Part shown: positions 13,991-25,957 of the stretch, piece after piece | How positions within the stretch are numbered: the stretch's first letter is position 1 | How the letters are laid out: each line of letters opens with the position of its first letter | NCBI GenBank assembly: GCA_008711295.1 | Contig: VUYV01000101.1 | Span: forward strand, 1,424,786-1,488,785 | Source: Anarhynchus alexandrinus | Lineage: Eukaryota > Chordata > Aves > Charadriiformes > Charadriidae | Direction of reading: 5' to 3' | DNA: 64,000 nucleotides | The notes under the pieces: model-generated | What the model was told of the DNA's origin: nothing | Databases searched by the model: none | What the model saw: the letters and a program-made list of their open reading frames with translations, nothing else | Position numbers and translations under genes: made by a program

Positions 13991-14035
13991 ATTCGGCTAG
14001 TTTCAATGTTTTCAGAGTGAGGTTCTCCTGGTGAT
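13991..14035 (-). CDS. UBE3A: UBE3A 45-base shared N-terminal coding exon
   Basis: Acceptor TGTATTTGCAG, then 45 bases, then donor GTAAGTAA. Read with the MATACK exon upstream (which ends in AG) and the AZUL exon downstream (which starts with G), it gives R-SPGEPHSENIETSR-M. The human counterpart is SGEPQSDDIEASR, so this copy carries one extra codon (Pro) and a few conservative changes. The exon ends in AT, completing the Met that begins human isoform 1 (MKRAAAKH) across the splice junction. Both flanking splice sites and both phases are consistent, which makes the assignment firm although the exon is too short to be seen as an ORF. Confidence 0.93.
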
Positions 14036-17000
14036 CTGCAAATACAGATACAAAACCTTAAGCATTGTTTGTTATTTTAAGTCATCACAATATGAAGAGT
14101 TAGGAAAGGTGGAAAGCGATGATATGTATTATTGCCACTAAAAGTATTAACTTTTACACACTTGCACATTGAATTTGTTTGACCAAACTCTGAAAGACCA
14201 TTTATAACATAAAACCTGACAAAGAATTAAGCCAAATTTCTCTAAGGAGGACAGCACTGTTTCCCCACAGCTTATGCAACAGCAGCCATTAGAGGAGAGT
14301 TCTGCTGGCAGTACTTCCATATTCAGTTTGCATAGTGCACCACTTCTGTAACCAAAATGTATACTCAAAGTTTATCAGTGATAAACTGTTACAAACAGAT
14401 TCTCTGCACAGTTGGACTCAAAGAAGCAACAACTTAGAAGCAAGTCTCAACAGAATGTCAAAACAAATTTCATGTCTCTCTCTACTTGAGTTTATGGACA
14501 TAATCTCACAGAGCAGAAGCGTTAAAGGCAGGTCCTTCATCTTCCTTCCATCTAACAGGTCAGCCAGTAATGTTCAGAATTAGGTGTTATTGCCTAGCAT
14601 TTTTGAAAACACAACCGGCACCTGTTTTCAGCTTGCCAACCCCCTTGACATAATTTAAAGGATATAGTTCCATATTAACTTAAGTGGGCTAAATTATAGC
14701 TGTTTAGCTCCTCCTTATTCCCATCTTTTTCCTGGCTTCTTCTGCCAGCACTGATTCAAGAAGTTCACTTTTTTTTTTTTTAAAGACAGCTTATTTTTTT
14801 CCTCTCCCTTTGGGACTTCCTCCTACCCGGTGAGTTTGTCTGCTTTGTCTCCTGGCTTATCTGGCTACAAATACAGTAGTTTTGATTTCAATCACCTTAA
14901 GCTGCCTTGAAATCATATCCTAAAGAACCTTAGCCAACCTTCACTTGGGTATAGACTTCAGTACAGTTGACCAGAACTGCCATGCTGGATATTGCGTGAG
15001 GAGTGGAAATAGAGCACAGCCATTACAGTAAAACTCTGTAGCTTACATGAATAAATATGTCTTTCATGACAGAGCTTTCTCAAAACAGAAGCGAGCTAAA
15101 ATCTGCAAACAGAACTCACTTTGTAGGTTTCAACGGAGTTTGCTAGGAAACGTCAGTTAGCACAGCTAAGCAGGCTTTGCCATAGCTTTACCGGGCAAAA
15201 ACCTTTGTTTATAGGAATGGAATTTCTGAATTTCTCTATTTACTATATAACTATCTAAACTATTCTAAACGCTATTAGAAACCTCCACTTGTAGCCTGAA
15301 AAATTTCCTTTTTTCCTATGTTTCATTGTGCTACCTTACTGTTCCCTCCTATTAAAGTCTGAACTGTTCTCCTGTTAGAGTCTGGACTGTTCTCCAAATT
15401 CTCTACTAAAATCTTAGTTCTTTTACTGACATACCAGATCCTAGCAACTTTCTGCATTTTACCAAACTGTATTATATTAACAGATCCAGTGCCTAGAAAG
15501 CATTTCTGGCAGATAACTTAAAATTCCTAGGCTAGCTGGATACAATGCAGCAACAGATAAGGCAGAACACAAGAAATAATTTGTTTATATTCCACTAAGT
15601 TATAATATTCAACTCACACTAAGGACAGAATTCTGAACTTACTATCCAACTAACTTTATACTCATTCTTAAAATGCAAATAACCTCTAACTGGAAAATTA
15701 CCAAACCTGCCCAATCTCAAAATTTATTTATTATTATTATAATTATTTATTTTTATTTATTCTCTCCAAATGATGTTTCCCTTACTCAAAGTTCAGGACC
15801 GACGAGATAGTTGCTGACAAAAATAATGCTCAACAGCAAAACAAATAAAAATTTCACTTCCCTTCAACTCTAGTGACCAAAACAAGTCACTAAATACATA
15901 GCAGAGAGAAAATAACCTCATTTTTTTTTTTCCTAATTATTCACCTAATCATGTTACTGCTAGAAGCCATATAACCTGAGGAACAGCGGGGGAAAAATAA
16001 AAAAAGAGTATTTATAGTCATACTGGATAGCTCCTCTACTCACATCCAGGACTTCAGAAACTGAGAGCAAAGAGCTTGGAAGTTTAAGGCGGTTGCTATC
16101 TTTCTTTTAGTCACAGGAAGTACAGCACAATGAAGCTTTGGGTAAGATTAGTGCTTTAAGTTGCTATAAAAATACAAGTTAGATAGCGGTGTTAAAACAA
16201 AACCATCCCGAGTATTAATCACTTTGAGCCTTTAAAATACATAGCAGTACGAAAAAATTACAGAAAAAGAGCAGACTGGCATCTAAACTTAGCATGTAAA
16301 AAAGGTAGCCCAGTGATTTGTAGTACAGACATGTAAACACCACTATCAGTATATCCAAAAATCTTTTCCTATCCTTATCATTGATATTAGTTTCATCTGG
16401 GCTTTGAACAGGCAGCACAGTTCAGCACATGCTATTCCGCAAAAAAGGTTTCTTCTCCAAGACAAACAATATAGAAGATGACAAATTTTCAGGAAAGTTC
16501 AGAAAAAATAAAACCTAGCTGCATCATACAAGGTTTGGTCCTCTAAGGTGGTTCTACAGAAAACAGGGATCGAATTCCTTCAGCTTATTGTTCTCTATAA
16601 AATGAGCAGACCTACCACAACTATGATTTGCAGAATCTATTAATGCACTTATTAACCAGATTTTAAAAGGTTTCAAATGACAGTGTAAGCACCAAATAAA
16701 ATGAGCTTTCAGTACTGATTAAAACAATATGGAAGACCAATTCAATTACAGGAATTGTAGTTGTTTGTTGAGATGTTATTTATTCTGCAATACACAATTG
16801 TTTACAAACAAGATACCTTGTTATTCCTCTGAGCAGGCAACAGTACTGAAAAACAACTATATAGTATGGCAAGACGTCGCTTCATCATGCTTAAAATCTG
16901 AAACAAGAGTTCTGTTCAGAGAAAAATCTCAGAGCAAATGCTCTTACAAATTTCAGCTTTGAATTAGATCGTAGATACTGATCACAAGGCACCAACTAAT

Positions 17001-17532
17001 CTGAATACTGCAGTATGAGCTAGCAAATTCAAATGATGGCTCACTTCCAATAACACAGGGAGCAACTTCTCCATTCTGCAAGCCACTCCTTTTACCTCCA
17101 CTGTACCTCCCTAGGAGAGAAAAGTAAAGGTATGCAAGCCTAGAAATTTTAACATCAAACTTGCTGGACAAGTACTTTTTTAAAAAAAAAATTAAAATTG
17201 CTTAAATAAGTATGCTAAACAATTTATACAGAATTTCAGTATGACAGTAAAAACCACCAGAGACTTTTAAGTGCTAGTATTGCTCTTAAGAGGGATACCA
17301 CAGAGCACCACAGTGCTCATGTTTTAAAAACCAGGCGGTGACAAGCTAAGTGAGCTTTGAAATCACTCTAAGCAAAAGGGTAAGTCAACTTTGCTAGCCG
17401 ACTTATCTTAAACAAACACTATACCTTAATACTACTCAAAACTAACTGCAAGCCATACAAATGCAACACTTGAAAAATAAACATTATACTAAAAATTATT
17501 GTGAGAAACAACACTATATGCTTTATGCTTAC
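14036..17532 (-). other. UBE3A: UBE3A intron between the MATACK exon and the 45-base exon
   Basis: About 3.5 kb, running from donor GTAAGCAT at 17532 to acceptor TTTGCAG at 14036. It contains the alternative MEKL-type exon at 17045-17110. The rest is AT-rich with A/T homopolymers and an extreme AT stretch at 15720-15770; no repeat family recognised. A near-tandem duplication of (A/G)ACTGTTCTCC with flanks lies around 15360-15400. Confidence 0.8.
17045..17110 (-). CDS. UBE3A: Alternative UBE3A start exon (MEKL type), apparently out of frame
   Basis: Strong acceptor ACTTTTCTCTCCTAG, 66 bases, then donor GTGAGC. From an ATG at 17074 the exon reads MEKLLPVLLE in 30 bases. Human isoform 2 starts MEKLHQCYWK from a 29-base coding part. 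Here MEKL is in the ATG frame and CYWK is present but in another frame, because the middle is CTCCCTG (7 bases) where human HQ needs six. Spliced to the 45-base exon the ATG frame gives seven further codons (ITRRTSL) and then stop. Without the extra base it would splice in phase, like human isoform 2. Either isoform 2 is lost in this species, with translation restarting at the MKRAAAKH Met, or the extra C in the CCC run is an assembly error. Homology is judged by peptide match and splice position, not by alignment. Confidence 0.68.
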
Positions 17533-17586
17533 CTTTTACAAGCTGTGGCCATTCGGTGACATCAGGGTGATCACAATTTTGAGTCA
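17533..17586 (-). CDS. UBE3A: UBE3A exon with start codon (MATACK)
   Basis: The coding part is 17552-17533: ATG GCC ACA GCT TGT AAA AG, followed by donor GTAAGCAT. The peptide MATACKR is the N-terminus of human UBE3A isoform 3, and the split AG codon joins in phase to the 45-base exon. The likely acceptor is TTTTTAATCAG, giving 34 bases of 5' UTR (17586-17553) beginning TGACTC; that boundary is inferred from the splice-site pattern. The start context (CGA before, G after) is moderate. The predicted protein carries 21 residues before the MKRAAAKH Met, against 20 in human isoform 3. The 5' UTR contains an overlapping upstream ORF. Confidence 0.92.
17536..17562 (-). promoter_or_regulatory. Upstream ORF overlapping the MATACK start codon
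   Basis: An ATG ten bases before the UBE3A start opens an eight-codon frame, MSPNGHSL, ending in TAA. The frame runs across the main ATG in the +2 register and stops within the same exon. Its own context is weak (C at -3, T at +4). By position it could lower initiation at the MATACK ATG; that effect is inferred. Confidence 0.6.
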
Positions 17587-20500
17587 CTGATTAAAAACGA
17601 GTTGTCACACCAATCCTGTATCACGCTGGGCTAAGCATAAGCTTAACAACTCTAAATAAGTAAAAATAATTTAGTTAAAAGTCCTTACAAATTATTTTCA
17701 GCCAATCTACTAAATAAAAACCATAAGGCAGAAGAAAAATATTGATGCTAAACGTTGTTTTATCTGTGAGATTAAGGCCTCCTGTACAAAAATTATTTCA
17801 TTTTTGAATGGCATTCTACGACTTCAAGGGTAACTCACTACAGTACAATCAAATGGTAAACCCAAAAATTCATCAACTTATTTTTGGCCTCTCAAAAAAA
17901 AAAAACCAAACCAAAACCCATCTCTTGGACCAGTGGAAAACACCTGACATCAAGACAACAAGCATTAAACAATTTGGAAGCATATGCATAAATATGAACT
18001 GGAATTTCTAACTACAATAACATTCCGTTAGTTGTTTCCCTGCTACAACTCAATTAATACTGGTATCCTAACAAGGCTCTGTGTTTCCAGGGGAGCCACA
18101 TGTAGCCTGTGCTTTGCTGTGTGCCTCTCCCCAAAACAAAGTAAGCTTAACCTATGTAAAAGTTTCAGAGGAGCAACCTTTGCTATCTGTGGCCAATCTT
18201 TTACATTCTTTGCTCCATTTACACCACATGTAGTCTCTTCTCTCCCTTAAGTTTTCAAAAGTGTATTTTACCTGTCAATTGTTTCCTGTGATCAGGCTCC
18301 ACCGGTATAAATTGAAGGGTTGGTCCTTTACTTTGTCACGCAGGTGGCAGCCAATGATCACTCAGCAATACTCGTGCCCAGAGCGCCCTGGGACCACCCC
18401 AGCTGATTACTTCCATGGCTGAAAAGGAACCAGTTAGTCTCTTACCTACTGCTATTATCTACTCTAAACTAAAGTTAACTGATAAAATATTTCCAAACAT
18501 AACCCTCAACACTCAATTGACCCCATTCTCTCTCCCCCCCAAGCTCCTAGGCGCACTGGACAAAGACTGTAAAGAAAAAAGGCCTCAGCTGGAGAGTCAG
18601 ATCACAAACAGCATTATTCACTTTTTGTTAATATAAAGTCTTGATTAAAATTGAAATGTTATTACTGTACTTAGTAAATCAAAAGTTGTCTTAGTTTCTC
18701 TAAACAGCCAGAAGCTACGAAGACAAACCCCTGTACAGTATCTGAGAAGTTTATTCCTGTGGCTCTAACCCAGCTGAAACCCCCCATTTGCAGGTTGCCA
18801 TGCAGCAGCAGCCTCATCCAGAAGCAAGGTGCACAAAAGCTAGCGAGCTATTGAGGGCACCCCCGCAGCTCTCTGCAACACCCGCAGTCATAAAGATCTG
18901 GTGCAAAATAACTAACAGAGCATATCCAACAGCTTTAAATGTTTCAGTAAAGAAAGCTTTTGTGCTTCAGTCCAACCTATTACAAGAGTCTTTCAGTAAG
19001 GTCTTCGGTTTGATGAGCAATCAAGCATTCTCAATGCTAATTTCTATCTGTTGACTTGTCAGAGATATGGAATCACTGCTCAGTAAGCATGGCCCACAAT
19101 TTTCTAAAGTTTGTCAGAAAAGCTGCCCACTTTTGCCATTCTACTACAACTTGCCATTCTGCTACAAACTCTACAACGGAATGAAATTTGTATTAATTTT
19201 GGGATGATGCTTATTAGCTTTGTCAGGTACATTCCTTGAAGTAGGAAAAGTGCCTTTTAATTATTTTAACATCAGTAATATTTGAGTCTTCTCAGCTAAA
19301 CGCAAGTGCAGTTGACATAAGGAAAGTGAAAAAGAAGCAGGCTACCGAAAACCTCTGAAATAAAACAGAGGTTCTCTAGTTCCTATCTGTTACAGGTGTA
19401 AATTGTCAAAGTTTAACTGAGTCAATGCCAGGAACACAGTACAATGAATAAAAGTCAGTTGGAAAGGTTCCTCGTCTGTCAACATTAAATGACAAACAGG
19501 GTAAAGATTTTCAAAATAATGTTTGCTGATCATCAGCTGTACAGAAAAGCAAACAGCAAAACCCAAGATGCTGATGCAAAACTAAGAAGCCTAAAAACAT
19601 TGCTTATGGCATTCTGATTGTTTAAGACATGACAATGTCCACTTTCAGGCAAGCTTTAGCTTTAAAGAAACAGATGCCTATCCTAAGGCAGTGCTTTCTC
19701 CTTAAGTTCTACTTTCTGAACTGATGTGAAATGGTTCTGTAAAAACACATTTAGAAATTAACCCCCCTTCTAGCTCTCTGCCCAAGTAACTTGTAGTACA
19801 CTGGTCAAAGAGGACAGTGGTGTAATCTCTAATGGCTTGTCGATTGGGAAACCTGCATTCTGCCTGCTGGAAGTACCAGCTCATGTTCTGGAGTGCACCA
19901 AATCAATCACTCCCTACCTAGACTTGTGTCCTATATCACCCAGACCACGGGCAAAAGCTAATTACAGTAGTCTTCCATTCAAATGGAAGCATGTAAGAAC
20001 AACAGGCTGACAGCAACCTTAGTAAAACGGTTTTCCTGAGGCTGTTTCATATGGGAGGAGAGGTCATGAGCACGATGGTCAACAGTGAAGGAACACATGA
20101 AGTGTTTGTGCTAGATTCAAAAACCATTAGATCTTGTAATGTTAAAGAATATGCATTGAGGTGGCAGCTTCACAATCACAGCCAGGACAAGTTTGTGCCC
20201 AGGCCTGACACAGATCCAACTCCGTTAGTCAGATTTACCATACCACCTAATGTAGTATCTACAGCAGCTTTGTGAAGAGAGGCAGTATCTGAACGGGCAT
20301 GAATCTCACTGAGCTGAAGTTAACTCATCTAAGCTTTATAGTGAAATTTGTACCTACAAATTGAACTTATCGTGGATCAGAGCTTTGAATCAGGTAGTTG
20401 CAGCATTTCTAATCCATTACAAGATACCTTAAAACTAGATTTACTGTACTAGGGTCTAAAAATCTCATGCTACTTTTCAACAATCCAGATGTAGGAAATA

Positions 20501-23494
20501 ATTTTCCCTTCTATCTCCTTCTCATCCTACCTTCCCCACCTATACTTTCTGCCACTTCTGTGGGACAGAGTATGATTGGCAAGGATTCCCTAGCACAGAT
20601 GAAAGAATTCATTTTTCTAAAACCTTACTCGTTCATGCATCAGCAGAGTACTGTCTGCTGGCAAAGAGTACAGCATGTTGAAACATGGGGTGGGCGGTGA
20701 AGGAGACTGCCAAAGACCCCTTATTCTGAACTTAGTTTGAACAAAGGACATTTTGACTGCTGGATCCAAACAAGGCAGAAAAAAAAAATGGTAAAGAGAA
20801 TCAAAGGACACTACTTGATCAGGAAAGGGAAACCACACTGATGAATGGACTAACATCTTAGAAAAGTAGATTATGAAGAATAGGAAACTGACCTAAAACA
20901 GCTGCTTCTCTGTTGCAGGAATTCCTTTACAAAATATCTCTGAGTATAACTTACCTTCTAGAAGGTAGGACCCTGCAACAGCAGCCCCAGAACAAATATT
21001 TATTCTTTGAGCAGCATTACTCAAACTTATTTCTCTGGTCTTCACTGTCATGATTAGTATGGCTTACAGGTTAGGCTTTCACAGACACACAGAGCAGCTC
21101 AAGGTATCAAACACAGTCTGTGCCTGTGGAATATGTCTGAGAAACCTGAGATGGCTGCTACAGGCTCTTTGGGACTGGGCAGGCTCCAGTACATCTACAT
21201 CTGCCTAGTGACTATTTACAAGAGGTAGACTCAACCAGGACTGCAGCAACCCCTGTTACAATTAGCAAGACAATACACAAGATCCATGCCTTCAAACATG
21301 TATCTGAAGAACCCTGCACAGCATAGAGTAGCACTCTTTGGGAGGGAACAGGATAAATAATGTTTATGCAGTAGTTTGAGACTACACCCATTTCTCCAAG
21401 GTGACAAAATAGCAGATTTCCTGAAAAGAATATTCCTGTCAACTCAAAAAGAGGGAAGAAATAAATCAGTGAAAGAACAAGAAGCCAGAAACCAAGTTCA
21501 GATGCATAAAAAGGGGCTAAAACCCAACTTTGTTGCATAGCCTGATGAGATCTTGTCTTTGCATATTTCATTTAATCTTGTAAGTCTGGAATCACAAACA
21601 TGAGCCAAGAAGAGGCCCCCAGTTTCAAAACACAGGACCTGGAGACCCACCATAGAGAGTATAAGTACCTATTTGTCAGCAATCAAAAACAAAGCCAAAA
21701 AACTTCCAGCTAAAAATCATTTAATTGAAAGTTGTCACGTGGATTTCCTACACCTATTACTTTCCCTATGTTATTTGATGTATAGGTGTTCAGTTTCTGT
21801 GACAGCACAGCCATCTGTCAGCTGACACCCAGTATTTGAGGTCTATGAAGATCCTTGAATGAAGGAACACTTTTCTTATTTAAACTATGACTTCTTATTG
21901 ACCTTACTGAATGATGGGTGCCCTGGGAGGTGACATTTTTAAGAATTTAAGTTTCCTTTACAAAAAAAATTAAGGTTTCCACCCAGGCAATCTTTGATCN
22001 CTTTTTGACAGATGATCTAATGAAAACTGGGGTGTGACTGACTTGTACAAAAGTACCATGACTTTCCTTACCTTCCAGTGCTGGAATTGGAGTTGCTTAA
22101 TTAAAAATAACCACTTCTCAAGATCCAACTAAAGTCATCTTTTGTGTGTTTTCTGAAGAATCCCACTGAATCCCCCAAGAATGAAAGCTCTTCTCAAATT
22201 TGATACATTTCCAAAATAACTTTGAGTACCATGATGAAACGGACAGTCATCATCTATACAGCAAAAGGTGCCTTCAGAACTACCCTTGCTAGCTTATTAC
22301 TTCAAAAAAGGAACTGCCACCTAATAGGCAAACTGGCCTTTTATAACTTGAGATTGATTCATTAAGTGACCTGGAGGTAATTGTAGAATATTCACCAAAT
22401 CCCTAAGTTCAATCTTAACTGTCACTTGCAGAAAAAAAAAACCCAAAATCTAATAGGCGTGCGTGAGATTTTCAGTTGCTTTTGTTGCCTGCATGCAACT
22501 TCCAACACAGAAAATGTTGAAAGACATAATATTCCAGAAGTTTTCTTCATGCAACTAATAGCAGGTAAAATTATCAATGATCCTAAAATAAAATAAAACA
22601 GCTACTAACAAAACCCGATTACATAAATCCTAATGGAGCTGCAAAAAAACAGTAATAAGGCATCTATACGAGTTTTTTTCCCACTGCCTGGTAAACCAAA
22701 CCATTCAACTAATAACAACAAATACAAAACCACATAGTTAGAAGACCAAAAGAATTGGGTTCTATCCTGGAAAATGCCAACCTAAAGTGATTAAGGCACT
22801 CAACTGATGAGCAAACACACACATGCTCCCAGTATTACAGATACGACAGATACGACTCATGAAGGGTTGCTGGAAAGGTGTTCATCTGTACAAAGTACTT
22901 CAGACATGTTCAAAACTTGAGCTCAGTTCTCCAATTACTTGACATTCTTCAAAAGTATTCCAGAAGTAGCAGAAAAGAGCCATAAAGACAGCATGAAGAA
23001 AGGAGAAAGTGCCTTGTGATTAGATAATGGAAAAAGTTCAAAGTTAATCAAGCTAATCAATATGGATACTGGAAGAAACTAAGTCCTCTCATAGCACAAA
23101 AACAATACATAAAAAAGATCCTTCAATTAGAAGAAAGCATATGAAACCCCCATATGACTAAAAACTGAAGGCTGACAAATTCAAATTAGAGTAGGAACAC
23201 CAGCATGCAGGATAGCAAGGACAATTAACACTTGAATAAACTATTTGGGGTGAGGATCTGAATTTGCTACTATCTTCAAATTAAAGCTGGTGCTATTCTG
23301 GAATTTACACTTCAACTTGTAACTTGTGTTTTTGCTGAATAAAGGTAGAATTTTGTGCATCTCAATATACAGAGATCAACTATAGATTAAGATAAAAGCT
23401 TCATCCTGTAATATCTGTATACTTACTTTGCCTTGATGTCAATACATCACAAAACAGAGTAACAGAAAAAGGTCTAGTGCTTGCTCCCATTCCA

Positions 23495-23514
23495 CCCCCC
23501 CCCCCCCCCCCCCN
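23495..23514. repeat. Poly-C tract ending in an ambiguous base
   Basis: Nineteen C residues followed by N. The true length is probably unresolved by the sequencing. Confidence 0.9.
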
Positions 23515-25861
23515 CTTGCAACTCTGGACACTAGATTTTCCCTTCAACGCTTGTTTTTGGTTTGAGACCGTAGATGTACTTTAGTCACCTTTTAAGAGTG
23601 AAAGACCTGAAATTATCTTTAGCTTCTGCATTTTTCAGTTAGACCATAACTGATGTTTATTCCACTACACACAATCCTTATTTTTTGCAGCAGAACCATG
23701 TGTTTCTATCTCAGTTATGCCTGCTACTGCAGGCTCCCTCCAAAATGATATACAGTTATGAATGGAATGCCCCTCCCACATCAGGTGGTGAAATCCAACC
23801 ATCTATTTAAATTTCTTTTAGTAGCTCTGCTTTTACTGGCTAGGTACCACATTAAGTTATTTTCCAAAAAGGTAAGTTTTACAGCTTCACTTCATCTTTA
23901 GTATTCAAACTTTTATTCCATCTGTCCTTTTGATCATGCTTTGTTATTTTGCTTTCTTTTGCCATCCATCTTCCATGCAGCCTTCCATGTAATGTACCTT
24001 TCTGTTCACCAAGTTGGCCAGTATCACCAGTACGTTTTTTTTATATGTAGTTCATATTAAGACCAAGCAATCATGCAATTCTCTAGCATAATATTCAGCT
24101 TTTCTGATGTTCCATTAGTATTCATTACTCAAGTTGTGAGGGATTAGAGGGAAATTCTCGTTCATCAATTTATGAAGTGCATACCATTGCAAAGACTCTA
24201 TGCATACATACGGTGGCAAGCAATTAAACATTCAGAAAAAAAGCAGCCAGCAGAAATAATGGCAACGAAGAAATAACAGCTTAGGCTTGAAGAGCCATCA
24301 TACACGCAACTGGTATTGAAACTGGAGAGCAAGAAGCAGGTGGGTGGTCCCAGTGGTGCTGTGGGTGCAAAAATGAATATACACTACCTGCCAGATGCCT
24401 GCTAGAGTAAAGGACCAATCTATATAATTCTTTCAGGAACATCTGGATTGTGATAATGTTACATTATGGCTTTTTAAGAGATTTACAGCTTTTAATTAGC
24501 ACACATTATATTTAAAGTTTCAGCTTAGAATTAATCATTTTAGCTCCTGTCTGTAGCTTCCTACGAAACAGGACTTAAAAGAAGAAAAAAGACACCCAAC
24601 AACCCTTCTGCAAGGTTGAGATTTCAAAACTTTCAATATGTTCTTATGCTAAGTATCTTCAAAAGAAAAATCTAGACATAAACACACAGGGTATCAAACT
24701 TGTATCAGGAGTTACAAAGTTCTTCCCCACATTTTAAGTGGTTAAAATAGAAAGTACGCACATAGCTTAGAAGCAGCCGTTGAAGTAACCACATACAGTG
24801 TTAAATATACGCATTAACAGACCTACTTAATATGGTAGAAAAATGAACTTCAAGAATAATTGTTTTTCTGAATACAGCAATGCAAAAAGTTTCAAAGATT
24901 CTCTATGTACCAAGTTACAGAACTACAGATCTTGAGACACTACAAAGTGGTGCAGTTATTCCATACTACCAGGTATCTCCACTGGACTACACTAGAATAA
25001 AGTTAGAAAATGGAAATTAAAATAACTACAAGTTAAGGTTCCAACTTTGCTGTAATGCATGTACATATTTTTAAGTTGGCTGGACATTCAAGAGCCTAGA
25101 CAAAAAGAGATGCCATAGGCTCATGTTAGCACTGCTACTGAAGGTTACATTTCGTATTTCCTAACATTTGAATTTGCAAATTTTACTTACACTGACGTTT
25201 GCTTAAGTTTTCTAGTGGTTTTGAACTTACTTTGCAAGTCATACCTAAAAACTGTACAAGCCTCACTATAAATATGCTCAGCAGCAAGGCGAAAAAAAAA
25301 ACCCAAACTTTCAGAAACAGCACTGATTCTTATCCAATCCATGGAGAAACAGATGGATGGTAGCAGCATGATGCTGAGCTTGTAAAACAAATTAAAAGGG
25401 AATTTGTCAATGTTGTATCAGCAGTATTTATTTTCTCCAAGAAAAAACAAGTAACTTAGTTTACTAGAGAACTATGCCTAAGTAACAGACATCATAGTAA
25501 AAAAAAAAATGGGAAAAATGAATGCACGTTTCTTTCTGAAATTATTTTCAACTTTTTTTTTTTAAATCAGGGAACAAAAGTGTAACTACTTGTTATTATG
25601 ATTATGAGCATACACACAATATAAATGAAAACATAAACATACCATATCTTTCCAGAGCTGCAGAAACTTTTTCTTTCAAATTCTAAAGTGGACTTCTACA
25701 GTTCTTGTACCTATAATGCAAAATAGTACATTTTAGTTTTTGCACTATGCTCTGTACCAATTTGAAATTCAGTGCAACTTCAAAACAATACGTTCAAGAA
25801 TGGCCATTCAGTTAGTCACAAGTTTGCAACTAAAAGAACACATACTTTGAATTACAGAAAG

Positions 25862-25957
25862 GAATCATAGAATATCTCAAGTTGGAAGGGATCCATAAGG
25901 ATCATTGAGTCCAACCCCCTGCTCCTTGTAGCACTACCTAAAACTAAATCATATGAC
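25862..25957 (-). mobile_element. CR1 LINE 3' end fragment
   Basis: Plus-strand GAATCATAGAATATCTCAAG, then TTGGAAGGGATC, CATTGAGTCCAACCCCCTGC and a region resembling the CR1 3' UTR up to AAATCATATGAC. This is the reverse complement of a CR1 3' end, so the element points the same way as UBE3A. About 95 bases remain. Confidence 0.85.

Noticed and set aside
18250..18420. Possible 5' UTR exon with donor GACAG|GTAAAA at about 18271
   Set aside because: No convincing acceptor with a pyrimidine tract upstream; boundaries cannot be set.
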